From assembly GCA_948144175.1 (NCBI GenBank), contig CANXME010000784.1:597001-661000 (forward strand): a stretch of 64,000 nt of DNA, in the 5' to 3' direction. Within the stretch, counting starts at the first letter, position 1. Each line of letters opens with the position of its first letter. Shown piece after piece: positions 51,621-63,500 of the stretch. The notes below the pieces were generated by a model. It did not search any database. It was not told the DNA's origin and worked only from the letters and a program-made list of their open reading frames with translations. The stretch is from Closterium sp. NIES-65 (lineage: Eukaryota > Streptophyta > Zygnematophyceae > Desmidiales > Closteriaceae). A program made the translations under genes and the position numbers.

Positions 51621-54376
51621 TCCGTGGTGGCATGCCGAAAGCTGGCACACCTGTGGCAGCCTTGAAGATAATACTATCTATTTTCTAGATTGTTGCCTGA
51701 TATCTTGTTTCATGTAGCTTGATACACATTTCAGAGGTAGTTCTCCACGAGCACTGGGTTGTATCTCTGCAAGGCTTCCAAGATTATTGTGTTGTCCCCT
51801 TGGGCCACTGATGAAGGGCTTCCATAGTTATCACCCTGTCACGGGTGCAATGAATCGAAGTAGCGAGAGTTGCACTAAGGTGTCAAACGAGTACAAAAAT
51901 GTGAGTGAAGGCATGAGCGAACATTTATATGCAAAACATGCAAACGGTAACGTGGTGCGTGCGAGCTAGCTAGTGCTACGCTGGAGCGAGGCTCGGGCTA
52001 GTCCCGAAGCGTAGGCCGACACGGCCAGGCCAGCAGTGCGAGGTTTGGTGAAACAGTGCGCGCGAAGTCGGCAAAACCCCGTTAGCAGTAACGGGCGAAC
52101 AACGGCTGTTGCTGTACGCAATGTAGTCGGGCTCCGTAAGGAATGCCGAGAAAATTCCTTACACTCCCTCTCTCTATATGTAAGAAGCTTTAAAATATGT
52201 GTGATTACTGTTACGAGGAGGTTTACACTCCACGTTCCGGTCAGCCCAAATCCGTGTGATCTTGCCAATTGAAAAACAAGATCAATCCAGATCCAGCTCC
52301 ACACGTCTCCTCAGCAGGCATCACATGCTCTGTTCAACTTGTGCCCGACCAGCATTGTGCCGTGCATCTCTCCCTGCACTGCTGGCGGATAAGGAACTTG
52401 TGCCCGACCAGCATTGTGCCGTGCATCTCTCCCTGCACTGCTGGCGGATAAGGTGTAAATTTGGAGAACTGTACCTTGACCGTCTCTCAACTCCATGTCC
52501 ACCCATCGCTCAACCAATCGATGAACAAATTGAAAGCATGCGTGATTCGTGATGCTTGTAATATCGGCGAGCGATGTCGACGTGGCTCAGATTTCTGGTC
52601 AGAATTAATATATTTCCAAAGCAGCTGGAAGGCTTTTCGTGCACTGCATTCGAAAATTCTGAAATTGCAGGCTACATGCATCCACAACCTTCTAGAACCT
52701 TCGCCCACATTCTAGAGACAAGGGCAGCAAAACTGCTTGCCAGGTGGGCATCGATAAAAAAGGTCTTCGGATATTCCTCAGGACACCTCATGCTGTGCCT
52801 TTTTCTCCTAACCCTCGCACTGCTGGCGTTTACTTTTTCTTCTCATTGACAGGTGTGAATTGGAGCGGGCTGCAGCAGAATGGAGGGGCAGATAAAGGAG
52901 TTACGGATTCGCCATTGCCAGGATGTCGTTTCGCGCCCAAAACAATGGACAGGGCACACATGGTCCATCCCGGAACTACTGTTCACTGTCGCATCAGCTG
53001 AACCTATCACTCTTTGGAATAAATCACGAGAGTTTCCCCAGTTACGACTGCCGATGTATTGTGCACTTATAGTACCTTTCTTAAAACAGAGTACGAGAGT
53101 TTCCAAGAATGGAACTTTGAGAATTTTCTCCCATAACTAAATACAATATCTCTCATGGAGGGGTACAGCCGACACTAGTGCTCGAAAGAAACCGTGGAGA
53201 AAAACGTCGGCAGCCATTAAGTGGTGAGTACATAAAGACGTAGCAGACCGAGTCAGCAGGGTAAACTTTGATTTTGGAACGTTGCCCGTTTGGAATTCCT
53301 TTCGCTTTGCCCTCATCTCTTGTCACCCCAAGAGACGTCCTTCCTGGCTCGGTGTCGTGTTGTGGGAGGAGGTTGAGGTATGGAGGAAGCTCTTGGTGGT
53401 CCGTGCTTCAAGAGCAACCAACCATCCGCTGAACCCCGATCTTTTCGTCATCCCCTCACGTGCTCCCCGTACCTGGAGGGTTGCTACGGTAATCCTCCTC
53501 AGCAGCAGCTTGGTGGCTGACGTGTTAAAATATCAACCAACGCTCCAGTGCGCGAGGTGCCTCTCGTTCCTCCCGTGCGCGAACTACAGTGTTCATTAAT
53601 GACAGTTCTTGCCCCCTTCCTGTCATTGCTGCCTGTGGGCACCTAGTGGCAGCAAGCGGAGCATGGCCCCAGTGTACACCACCGCGGAGAGCTGCCCAGC
53701 GCCCTAGCGGAAAAACAAATATCTTGCGAAAGCCGGCTCCACATTACACTTTCGTTCAGAAAAGGGGGCGCGAGTTTTCCTTTCCCACTGCGCACAGAAA
53801 TTTCCCAGCCCTTGTTCGAGTTCCATCCGGACCGCTATGATTGCATTTTATCCTTCTTCGTAAACCTGTACGCGCACAGAAGGATAACAGAGGCTGGCTG
53901 TTAACGCTACAGAGCAAGCACAGCCTTCCCGCGCGTTACGAACGTTGTCTTGAAAGTCTGCTAGAACTGGCGGGTCTTCCGACCAGAAAAGGAGTGACGT
54001 GTCCTCCTCATTCCGAGGCGAGAAGCCAACTAAGCCCTAACGCTTCTCGCAGCGCAAGCGTTGAACTGTAACTCCCATAGTCAGAGGCTAGAAGCCTTGT
54101 TTTATCAGGTGAGATTTGGGAAACACATGGTGCTTGCCGCAGATTCACGACCGCAACTCTTTTTCAAGTCACAGAGGAGCCCGGGGACACTACCGACTTC
54201 AAGGATTATCGAACGACGAGACTGAAAAATCACGCAACCTCTGACTCAGCGTCGAAGGACGCCTCCTTGCCAGGGCCTTGATTATCCTGACGAGAAATCC
54301 ACTCACACGCGTCATTCGCTGTCAAAATTCGTTGCGACTCACTGGTCGACTCGATTCGAATTCGCCCTCCATTGTC
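51621..54376. other. Intergenic interval between DPP and RWP-RK genes
   Basis: No convincing gene. There are open frames of 60-110 codons but no recognisable motif. It includes the DPP 3' UTR and a 59-bp tandem duplication (52336-52453). Confidence 0.5.
52336..52453. repeat. Perfect 59-bp tandem duplication
   Basis: AACTTGTGCCCGACCAGCAT... to GGCGGATAAGG occurs at 52336 and again at 52395 without a visible difference. Confidence 0.9.
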
Positions 54377-56611
54377 ATGTGTCAACCCGTCGCTCCATTC
54401 ACGGCGGAGATTCTCCTCCGCCTCGGTCCCGCCGATACCGCCATTGGCTTCGAAGAGCGCGCCACACGCGCTTCCGCCACTGTAATGGCGACTGCGGGTC
54501 CCGCAGATCGCGGCGCGTCTTCTGGTCCAGCTGGATCGAGTCAGCAGGCGCTGAGTCACCGCGACGCATCTGTCGGTTGGCCCGCTGCGACGCCGCCGAG
54601 CCGGCGTGCCACGTCACGCTCAGAAGCCGCACATACCTCTCCCGTAACGTCGAAACGTGTGGCGCCGTGTTTAAACACTCCTCAGAACTCTCTCGGGAAA
54701 GTACAATGCGGCGCGGTCCCGCCACGTAGTCCGCTGGCCGTGACTCCAACGGTCACCCCGGCGAACCATCGCATGCGGCCAATCACACTCCAAGAGCTCA
54801 AGGAAAGCTTTCACCTGCCCATCAGCGAAGCCGCCCGAAAGGTACTTGACCTTTTGCTTTTCTTTCCCCGCGCTTCGGCTAGATCGATAAATGCAAAGCG
54901 TTGCATCAATTTGGCAGCCGCTTGCGCGCTGGCCCTTGCTGCTCTTTGCCGCTCCCTTCCGCTCATCCTCGTCGTCCCCCTCTTCCCCGCCCCATTCGCG
55001 TGTGCAGCTCGGCGTGTGTGTGACGGTTCTGAAGCAGCAGTGCCGCGAGCATGGCGTCGCCCGATGGCCGTTCCGCAAGGTACGCCGTGACGAGCAGCTG
55101 TGCGTTTTTTCGTTTGTTTTTTTTTTTGCGAAATTTCTCTGGCATTTAAACGAAATGTACCCAGTCTGCGAATCCGGACTTGCTGCTTGCGTCACTCTCG
55201 CCCTCGCCTATTCAGATCTACGCAATGGCCCTTCCTTGACTCCAACCCTTTTTCTCCTCTCCTCTCTCCTCCCATTATCCCCCATCAGATCCGCAAGCTC
55301 GATCACATGCTGTGCGCGCTCGAGGGGGCCGTCAACCGCCCGGGGGCGGCGAGCAGCAGCCAGCCCGCGCTCACGGCGCAGCAGGCGCACACGAACCACC
55401 AGCGGAAGCGCAAGATTGGCGCGGTGAAGGAGACGCTGTCGGGGCTCTTGACGGATCCCAACTCCGCGGCGCACATGCGCCTCGGCAAGATTAAGTACAA
55501 GCGCTTCCGGCCGTTCCTCGCGGAAGATGATCGGAACATTCGCCCGCGGCCCCTGCACGCGTCGGCTCGACACGCTCACGCTCCCGCTGACGTTCCCGCC
55601 GACGCTGACATTGACGTTGACGTTGACGCTAACGTCAGTGGCTCCAACGCCGAGGCGCGCAATGCCGCTGGCGCTGGCACTTTCCATATGCCGGACTTTG
55701 ACATGAACGAGCCGCCTTGCAGCGAGGTCGAATTCGACAGTTCCGCCGATTTAACCCGTTGCGCGGATGCCGTTGCTTGCGCGCGCGACATTGCGTGCGC
55801 GCGCGACATTGCGTGCGCGGACGGCATTGCTTGCGCGGGCAACGAAGCACGCGCGGACGACGTTGCTCGCGCGGACGGTATTGCGGCCGACTCGTCCTGT
55901 TTCACGACGCCTCTCCCCACGCCGCTGCCCACGCCGCTTTCCACGCCCACGTCCTCTCGTCGCCCGCCGCCCGCGCTTCCCCCTTTGTCCCTCGAGCCGT
56001 GCAGCGCGCTGGCATGCGCGCGCGCACTTCCCCGCTCCTTACTCTCCCCTATTGCCTCCGCTGGAAACGCGAATCCATTCACCTCGCCGCTGCACCTGCC
56101 ATCACTCCCATCCCTTCCACTCGCGTCGCCGCTCTGCCTGGACGACGATGTACCAGCTGCGGTCACCGTGGCAGCGTGCCAACCGTTTTCTTCATCTCAA
56201 CCCGCCGTCGCTACAACCCAACACCTAATACTATCTACGCCAAAGCTTTTTACTTCGTCGCAACCTCCGTCAGCATCCCTGCAGCTATCAGCAAGCCAAC
56301 TGCCTGCCCCGAGCTCTACGCACAGCAGCGTCGTCACCAGCAGCAGCGGCAGCAGCAGCGCCACCACCACCAACGCGGTTTGCGCAACCCGCAGCAACGG
56401 CAGCAGCAGCAGCAGCACCGGCGGTTGCAGGCGCGTCGGCTCGACCACTCTCGCGTTCTCGTTTTGCGGCGATCCGATTCTGCCTGCCCTTACGAACGAC
56501 ACTGTTCTTCCTCGGAATGAACAAGCTACACTGATATTCTGTGGGTATAGAATCCCTAACACAGAACATCAAATGTTTTTGCAGAGGCATTGTCTATACA
56601 ATGCATTCTAG
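54377..56611 (+). CDS. RWP-RK domain transcription factor (three exons)
   Basis: Exons 54377-54841 (CGAAAG|GTACTT), 55008-55079 (GTGCAG|CTCGGC to CGCAAG|GTACGC) and 55289-56611 (ATCAG|ATCCGC), all phase 0; about 619 residues. The junctions assemble the DNA-binding RWP-RK domain: ITLQELKESFHLPISEAARK, then LGVCVTVLKQQCREHGVARW, PFRK, then IRKLDHMLCALEG. The signature is RWPFRK. The N-terminal 140 residues are Ala/Ser/Pro-rich. The C-terminal part has short repeats (CARDIACARDIACADGIAC), Asp/Val repeats and Ser/Pro-rich tracts with no visible PB1 domain, so it is RKD-like rather than NLP-like. Such factors control gamete, egg or mating-type identity and nitrogen responses in green plants; the role here is unknown. 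The ATG at 54377 is the first in the open frame with no upstream in-frame ATG. Confidence 0.88.
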
Positions 56612-57107
56612 GGGGCGAAACTCTTCTGTAATGATAAATTTGTATCCATAGCATAATGTACCGTAAGCAGATTGTGCCTGCTATGAATAATGGGCCCTAC
56701 GTTTTATTCAGGAAAAAAATGCTATCATCCCTCCCATGCCATCCATCTTTGCAGCATGCGCGCATGACAACAGTGATTTGTTGTTCGGTAAGAGAGACCT
56801 CTTTCAGCACACTGTACCATGCATTGCTACCAATACAAGATGGCGTGGCACAGCATGTCACCACATCTCATCACTCACAACAAGTACCGTGCCATTACCA
56901 TCAACATGTAATCCGACAAACCTCTCAGACTCGCCTCAGTGCGAGTTCGTTCGGATTCGATTCAGTGCACCAAGACACAAATCTGATTAGAGGTTGTGAA
57001 TGGCAGTCACGCCACGCCACCCTTCCAAGATGCTCATGAGACCCCTACAGCGACGCACCACAAACGACTACACTACAGCCATGCATATCAGGACTCATGA
57101 TTCACAC
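56612..57107. other. 3' intergenic between convergent RWP-RK and RPA2 genes
   Basis: About 500 bp without a recognised gene, followed at 57108 by decayed copies of the RPA2 last exon. Confidence 0.5.
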
Positions 57108-57590
57108 ACCCAGTGTGAGCTACATATTCATCGCAGCGAGCTGTATGATGCATACATCCATGCTTCCACTACAGAAGCCTAACCAGCGAGCCATGCATGC
57201 ATATAACGATGCACAAACCTGCCCAGCGGTGCAAGCTTGATGTTCATCGTTGCCCAAGGCAGCTGAGCTCAGATGCGCCTCATGTTTACTTCCAGCCATC
57301 GACTCCCCCACAGCGACCTAAGAAATCATCGTGACGTGAAACACCGCAGTCCACACACCCAGTGTAAGCGTGATGTTCATTGCTGCCAGCTCAGCAGCCA
57401 GATACTTGAACACATACGGCATGGCCACTCGCACCACGCCCTTTCGAAGTAGACTCAGAAGTCACAGGCCTCACACACCCAGTGTGAGCTTGATGTTCAT
57501 TGCTGCCAGCTCAGCAGCCAGATACTTGAACACATACGGCATGGCCACTCGCACCACGCCCTTTCGAAGTAGACTCAGAAGTCACAGGCC
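57108..57590 (-). repeat. Tandem copies of the RPA2 3' end downstream of the stop codon
   Basis: The last about 100 bp of the RPA2 coding sequence, including the stop (CACACCCAGTGTGAGCTTGA on the plus strand), recurs at exactly 120-bp steps at about 57475 and 57355. Clearly decayed versions are at about 57228 and 57110. The two nearest copies still encode [20 protein letters not shown] plus the tail on the minus strand. Confidence 0.93.
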
Positions 57591-60500
57591 TCACACACCC
57601 AGTGTGAGCTTGATGTTCATTGCTGCCAGCTCAGCAGCCAGATACTTGAACACATACGGCATCGCCACTCGCACCACGCCCTTCCCCGTACCACACACAC
57701 GACACACCATCTTCTTCTGTCGCAGCTCCCCCCCCACCGTCCCATACCCCACGCCAGCCCCCAGCCCCAGGCCTAGCGCCACAGCTGTGTCCGAACCTGC
57801 CGACCCGCCTCGGGGACGAGACAGCGCCGGAGCTAGCAGGGAGCCGCAGAGAGAGCAGACGTCAGTGGTGTGGTAGTCTGAGCACGAGTGTAGCCGGTCG
57901 TGTAAGAGAAACGCCGCGCCGTGGGACAGCATTGCATCGCGCTCCATCTCTCCGAACCGCACTCCACCGCCCTTCTTCCTCCCCTTCACCGGTTGCTGCG
58001 TGAGCGGGTTCACAGGCCCGGTAGACCGCACCTGGAATTTATCTGATACCATGTGCCGCAGCCGCTGATAATACACCACTCCTAGGTAAATTTCACACTC
58101 CATTTCGCACCCGTACACTCCGCTATACATGGTCTCTGTGCCATAGTAGCTGAATCCCTTTTCCACCAGTTGCCGCCCGAATGTGTCCACCAGATCCTCG
58201 CGATTCTGTGGCTGATTTGATTCTCCTGCCCTACCTGCTGCCGCCGGACCTGCAGCAGGTTTGGCAGCCAGGCCAGGCTTGGCAGATGAAGCAGGGGTTG
58301 GGAGATCCAAGGGTGTGAAACTTCCAGGCCCTTTCTCAGCACCACCAGCAGCAGCAGGAGTGGCAGGAGTAGCAGGGGTGGGGGGGGCACCAGATTTCTT
58401 GTGCAGTTTTGGGCGGGGTACAGGAGTGGAGAGACCAGGGGTACCAGCAGAGGAACGGGCCAATCGGGAGGCGCCACGTCGCGGGGCGGGCTGGCGAGAC
58501 TTGAGGCTCATGGTGAGCGGCGGGGGGTTGGGCGTGGCAGGGCGGAACGGGGAAGCATCCACGAAGTTTCCGTGCAAGGCTCCACCCTGCCATGGAGGGG
58601 AGGAGGTTGGGATGATGCGGAAGGAAAGCAGAACAAACAAGTTTGAAAGGGTATACAAAGAGAGACAAGGGAACAGGGAGGGGGGGGGGGGGGTGAGGGA
58701 AATGGAAACATTAGAGGGTTGGGGCGAAATGGACTCAACCTAGCCACCACAGACCCAACGAGCAGGGCAACGCCAAGCCAAGCACATCTCATCTCAACTC
58801 ACCTTGGCTGCAACTGATTCGACGAGCATGCCTATGGTCATGCGCGAGGGGAAGGCGTGGGGGTTGATGATGATGTCTGGACGCATGCCGGAGGAGGAGG
58901 CGAAGGGAGGAAGGGTATCGACTCAGGACACAAGTCACTCTGCACAGCAAACGCCTTTCTCTCACCTTAGCAGCAACTGACTCGACGAGCATGCCAATGG
59001 TCATGCGCGAGGGGAAGGCATGGGGGTTGATTATGATGTCTGGACGGATGCCGGAGGAGGAGGCGAAGGGCATGTCCACATCGGGCCAGAGCTGTGACAG
59101 CACTCCCTTCTGCCCGTGCCTGCTGCTGAACTTGTCTCCTATTTGTGGCAGGCGACCAAAGCGCATGCGCACGGATGCCTGCGGGGAAAGGAAGGAAAAA
59201 GGGGAATAGGGGGGTACAGATGGGTGCAGAAGGGTGCAGATGGGTACAACAGAGGTGGTGGGGAGGGGGATCCAGGGAGGGTGGCAGGTCGGCATTCTAA
59301 CAGGGGAGGAGGAGGAGGCGAAGGGCATGTCCACATCGGGCCAGAGCTGTGACAGCACTCCCTTCTGCCCGTGCCTGCTGCTGAACTTGTCCCCTATCTG
59401 CGGCAAGCGCCCAAAGCACATGCGCGCGGAGGCCTGGAACAAGGTACGGGGTGGTACAGGAGTGGCCAAGGGAGAATGGTGGGTGAATCTCACTTCCCTG
59501 AGTACACACCCTTGTGCCCGTGGCGGCTGCTGAACTTGTCCCCTATTTGCAGCATGCGACCAGAGAGGAGCCGAACGGAAGCATGCAACGGCGGGAAGCA
59601 GGGGATGGCGATGCAGGGATACGGGGGAACAGGGACACAGAGATACAGAAGGGTTGTACTTTGGCACCTGCCTAAGCCACTGCCATGCCTGTTCTTTTCC
59701 TGCATCTACTGATCGCACCTTAGTGAGGGCTGTCTTGGGGCCGGTGCCGGTGAGTGTGGGTGACCCTATCCACCACCGCATCCTCCCACCCCTTCAGTTT
59801 CATCTCATCCGCTCATGATCAGAGTGAACCCTCCCCCCACGATCCCCCTGTGCCTACTCAGCTGAAAGTCCCTCATCTGAGCCTCCCACGCACCTTGGTG
59901 AGCGCTGTCTTGGGGCCGGTGCCGATAATCGTGACCCCATCCACCACCGCATCCTCCCACCCCTTCAACCCCTCCAGCCATCCTCCCCACCGTTGACGAC
60001 CCCAATACCCCCCCACCTTTCCTGCACCTTCTATCAAACCTCACCACAGAGGTTCAGGGCCGCACCTTAGTGAGCGCTGTCTTAGCGCCGGTGCCGATGA
60101 GCGTGACCCCGTCCACCACCGCATCCTCTGACCCCTTGAGCTTGATCTCGTCCGCCTTGCCCGTCACCGTGTTCACCTTGCATGCATACACGTCGCCGCT
60201 CGTGATGTGCTGTTAAGGGGGTAGCGGAATGAAAGGGAGGGGGGGGGGGATGTGATTTAGATAGCACCAATTCTGTCGCCTCCGCCTTGGCCCCTTGCCA
60301 GCCGCCCCCCCATCATCCCCCTACCTCCCTCCCTCCGCGCCCCCTCCCCTCATAACAAACGCACCTCCCCGGGGCGGGGCAGCCCATCGGTGTCGATGGT
60401 CCACTTGTGCCCGCGCCTGTTCCCAGCCGCCCGCCCCAGCATCTGCACTGCCAGGCCAGCCCTTTGCCTCTCTCTCTCCCTCCCTCCCATTCGCCCACTT

Positions 60501-63500
60501 AATCCCTTGGTTCATTCACTCACGCACCTCCCCAGGGCGGGGCAGCCCATCAGTGTCAATGGTCCACTTGTGCCTGCGCTGGTTGCTAACAGGCCGCCCC
60601 AGAATCGGCACAGGCAAACCCTCTGCGCTCACCTCCCCAGGGCGGGGCAGCCCATCGGTGTCGATGGTCCACTTGTGTCCGCGCCGGTGACTGGCCGCCC
60701 GCCCCAGCATCTGCACGGGCAGCCCGGACGGCGTGAACTTGGCCACACGTGCCGCTGAGCCCTGGGTGGCCTCGATCACCTCGTTCTGTTACGGAGTGGG
60801 ATCCGGGCGGCGGGCGGGCGGCAAGACAGAGATGTGGCAAAACAAAAGGAGGCTCATGAGGGTACAGGGCGTGGGTGGGTATCGAATTGGCTCAGGTGCA
60901 TTGTAGAACTAACAGTACCATGTGGATGTAACCGTACCTTGTAGATGTAACCGTACATTGTAGATGTAACCGTACCTGGTAGATGTAACCGTACCTGGTA
61001 GATGTAACCGTACCTTATAGATGTAACCGTACATTGTAGATGTAACCGTACCTTGTATATGTAACCGTACCTTGTAGATGTAACCGTACATTGTAGATGT
61101 AGCCGTACCTTGTAGATGTAACCGTACATTGTAGATGTAACCGTACCTTGTAGATGTACCCGTACCTTGTAGATGTAACCGTACCTTGTAGATGTAACCG
61201 TGGCCAAAGCCCCTCTCCATGGACGACTTGTTGATGATCATCGCATCCTCCATGTCGTACCTGGTGCACGGGCAGGTGAACGGGCAGGTGCACGGGCAGG
61301 TGAACGGGCAGGTGCACGGGCAGGTGTACGGGCAGGTGTACGGGCAGGTGTACGGGCAGGTGAACGGGCAGATGAATGGCGAGTAACGGGCACACATGGC
61401 GTTGGAAGAAAACAAGCGAGTGGGACGTGTGAGATAGAGCAGACGCACAGCCATGGGAGTCGTACAACTATGAGGTGTACCCCTTACAGCAAACCCCACA
61501 TACCTGGTATAAGCCAGCACGGGCACGGCCACCACAGCATTGGCTCCCGCTATACCTGTGCAAAGGGGCGAGCCGAGTAATGCTCGACTCCTCCCTAGCC
61601 TTGCTCGGCCGAGTACGAGCCCGAGTCGAGTAATACTCGGCCGAGCATTTTTCCCCCAAACAGATACTCGGTACTCGCCTTTTTAAAGGAAACTCGGGCG
61701 AGCATTTAGAAAAGCTCATCCGAGTACGAGTAATGCTCGGCCATGTGCCCTACTCCTGCATATAATGACTCTGTACGTTACATCTAGTGAAGGCCATTGG
61801 TACCACGGGAGTATTGGGGTTTCCAGGGCCGCCCAGGCAAACCCAAGGTGGTCCCAGGAAGCCTAGGGAAGCCCAGGAAAGCCCTGGGTTGCCCTGGGTA
61901 GCCCAGGGTAGACCTGGATAGGCGAGTACTCGTCGAGCAAAAAAAACTCGGCGAGTAAAACTCGGCTCGACTCGCCCGAGTAAAATTTACAAAAACCGAA
62001 ACTCGTTACTCGCACCCAAACGAGTAACGCGGGCGATACCGAGCGAGTAACTCGTCTCGTTGCACAGGTATAGCTCCCACCGGGTGTTGATCCTTGGCAT
62101 AGTCATCATACGCTGCCGTGCTGCTGCCCACTCACTCACCCATCCCCCTTGTAGCACACCCACATACTCAGTATAAGCCAGCACCGCAACGACAGCGTTG
62201 GCCCCAGTGGGGTAGTGGTCCATGGCATAGTCGTCATACGCTGCCGTGCTGCCCCCCCCTCTCCCATCCATGATCCATTCCCCCAATAGCACACCCCACA
62301 TACCAGGTATAAGCACATACCCGGTATAAGCACATACCCGGTATAAGCCAGCACGGCCACGACCGCGTTGGCCCCAGTGGGGTAGTGGTCCATGGCATAG
62401 TCGTCATACGCTGCCGTGCGTGCGATGGGCGTCTGGGGCGTCTGTAGGCGGTACAGCTTGTTGTCGTTGCGGAAGGGGAACGAGTGCAGCGGCATGCCCA
62501 TCGTTTGCTTCCCCATCTGTTGTATACAGACATATGAGACACATGCATGGTGGGCCAACACACACACACATCCATGTTGAGACGATGGGCAGTAAGAGCA
62601 CATCAGCAGCACATGCTGACCTGGCACTGGTACATGCTGTGCTGACCCGACACTTGTACAAGCTGTGCTGACCTGTCAAGGGTACATGCTGTGCTGAACT
62701 GGCACTGGTACATATTGTGCTGACCTGGCACTGGTACATGTTGTGCTGACCTGGCACTGGTACATATTGTGCTGACCTGGCACTGGTACATATTGTGCTG
62801 ACCTGGCACTGGTACATGTTGTGCTGACCTGGCACTGGTACATGTTGTGCTGACCTGGCACTGGTAAATATTGTGCTGACCTGGCACTGGTACATATTGT
62901 GCTGACCAGGCACTGGTACATCCTGTGCTGACCTGGCACTGGTACATGTGCTGACCTGGCACTGGTACATATTGTGCTGACCTGGCACTGGTACATATTG
63001 TGCTGACCTGGCACTGGTACATGTTGTGCTGACCTGGCACTGGTACATGTTGTGCTGACCTGGCACTGGTAAATATTGTGCTGACCTGGCACTGGTACAT
63101 ATTGTGCTGACCTGGCACTGGTACATCCTGTGCTGACCTGGCACTGGTACATCCTGTGCTGACCTGGCACTGGTACATGTTGCGGGGGCTCTGGTTGTAA
63201 TCGGACCAAGGGGTCAGGCTCGCCATCACACTCAGGATATCCGTCGGCCGAACCTCCTCGTGCGTCGCCGAACCTGTCGCCGAGGCTTGGCCGGACGGGG
63301 CGGAAGGGGCCGACGAACCATCGGGGCAGAGCACGTCAAGAAAGACCTGCCGGGGGAGAAAGGCCGGGAAGGGGTGGGGAAGGAAGAGGACGGGGAGAGG
63401 GATTTTTGCGTCGACTTGAAATTCACGATGAGCATCCGGGCAGAGCACGTCGAGAAAGACCTGATAGGAAGGGAGGAAGAGGGGGATGAAGGAGAAGAGA

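Noticed and set aside
53282-53599. 105-codon frame in the DPP/RWP-RK intergenic region
   Set aside because: No motif, no splice partner and no codon bias like that of the neighbouring genes.
61200-61580. Plus-strand frame rich in Ala-Gly-Glu-Arg repeats
   Set aside because: Antisense reading of the 12-bp acceptor-side repeat in RPA2.
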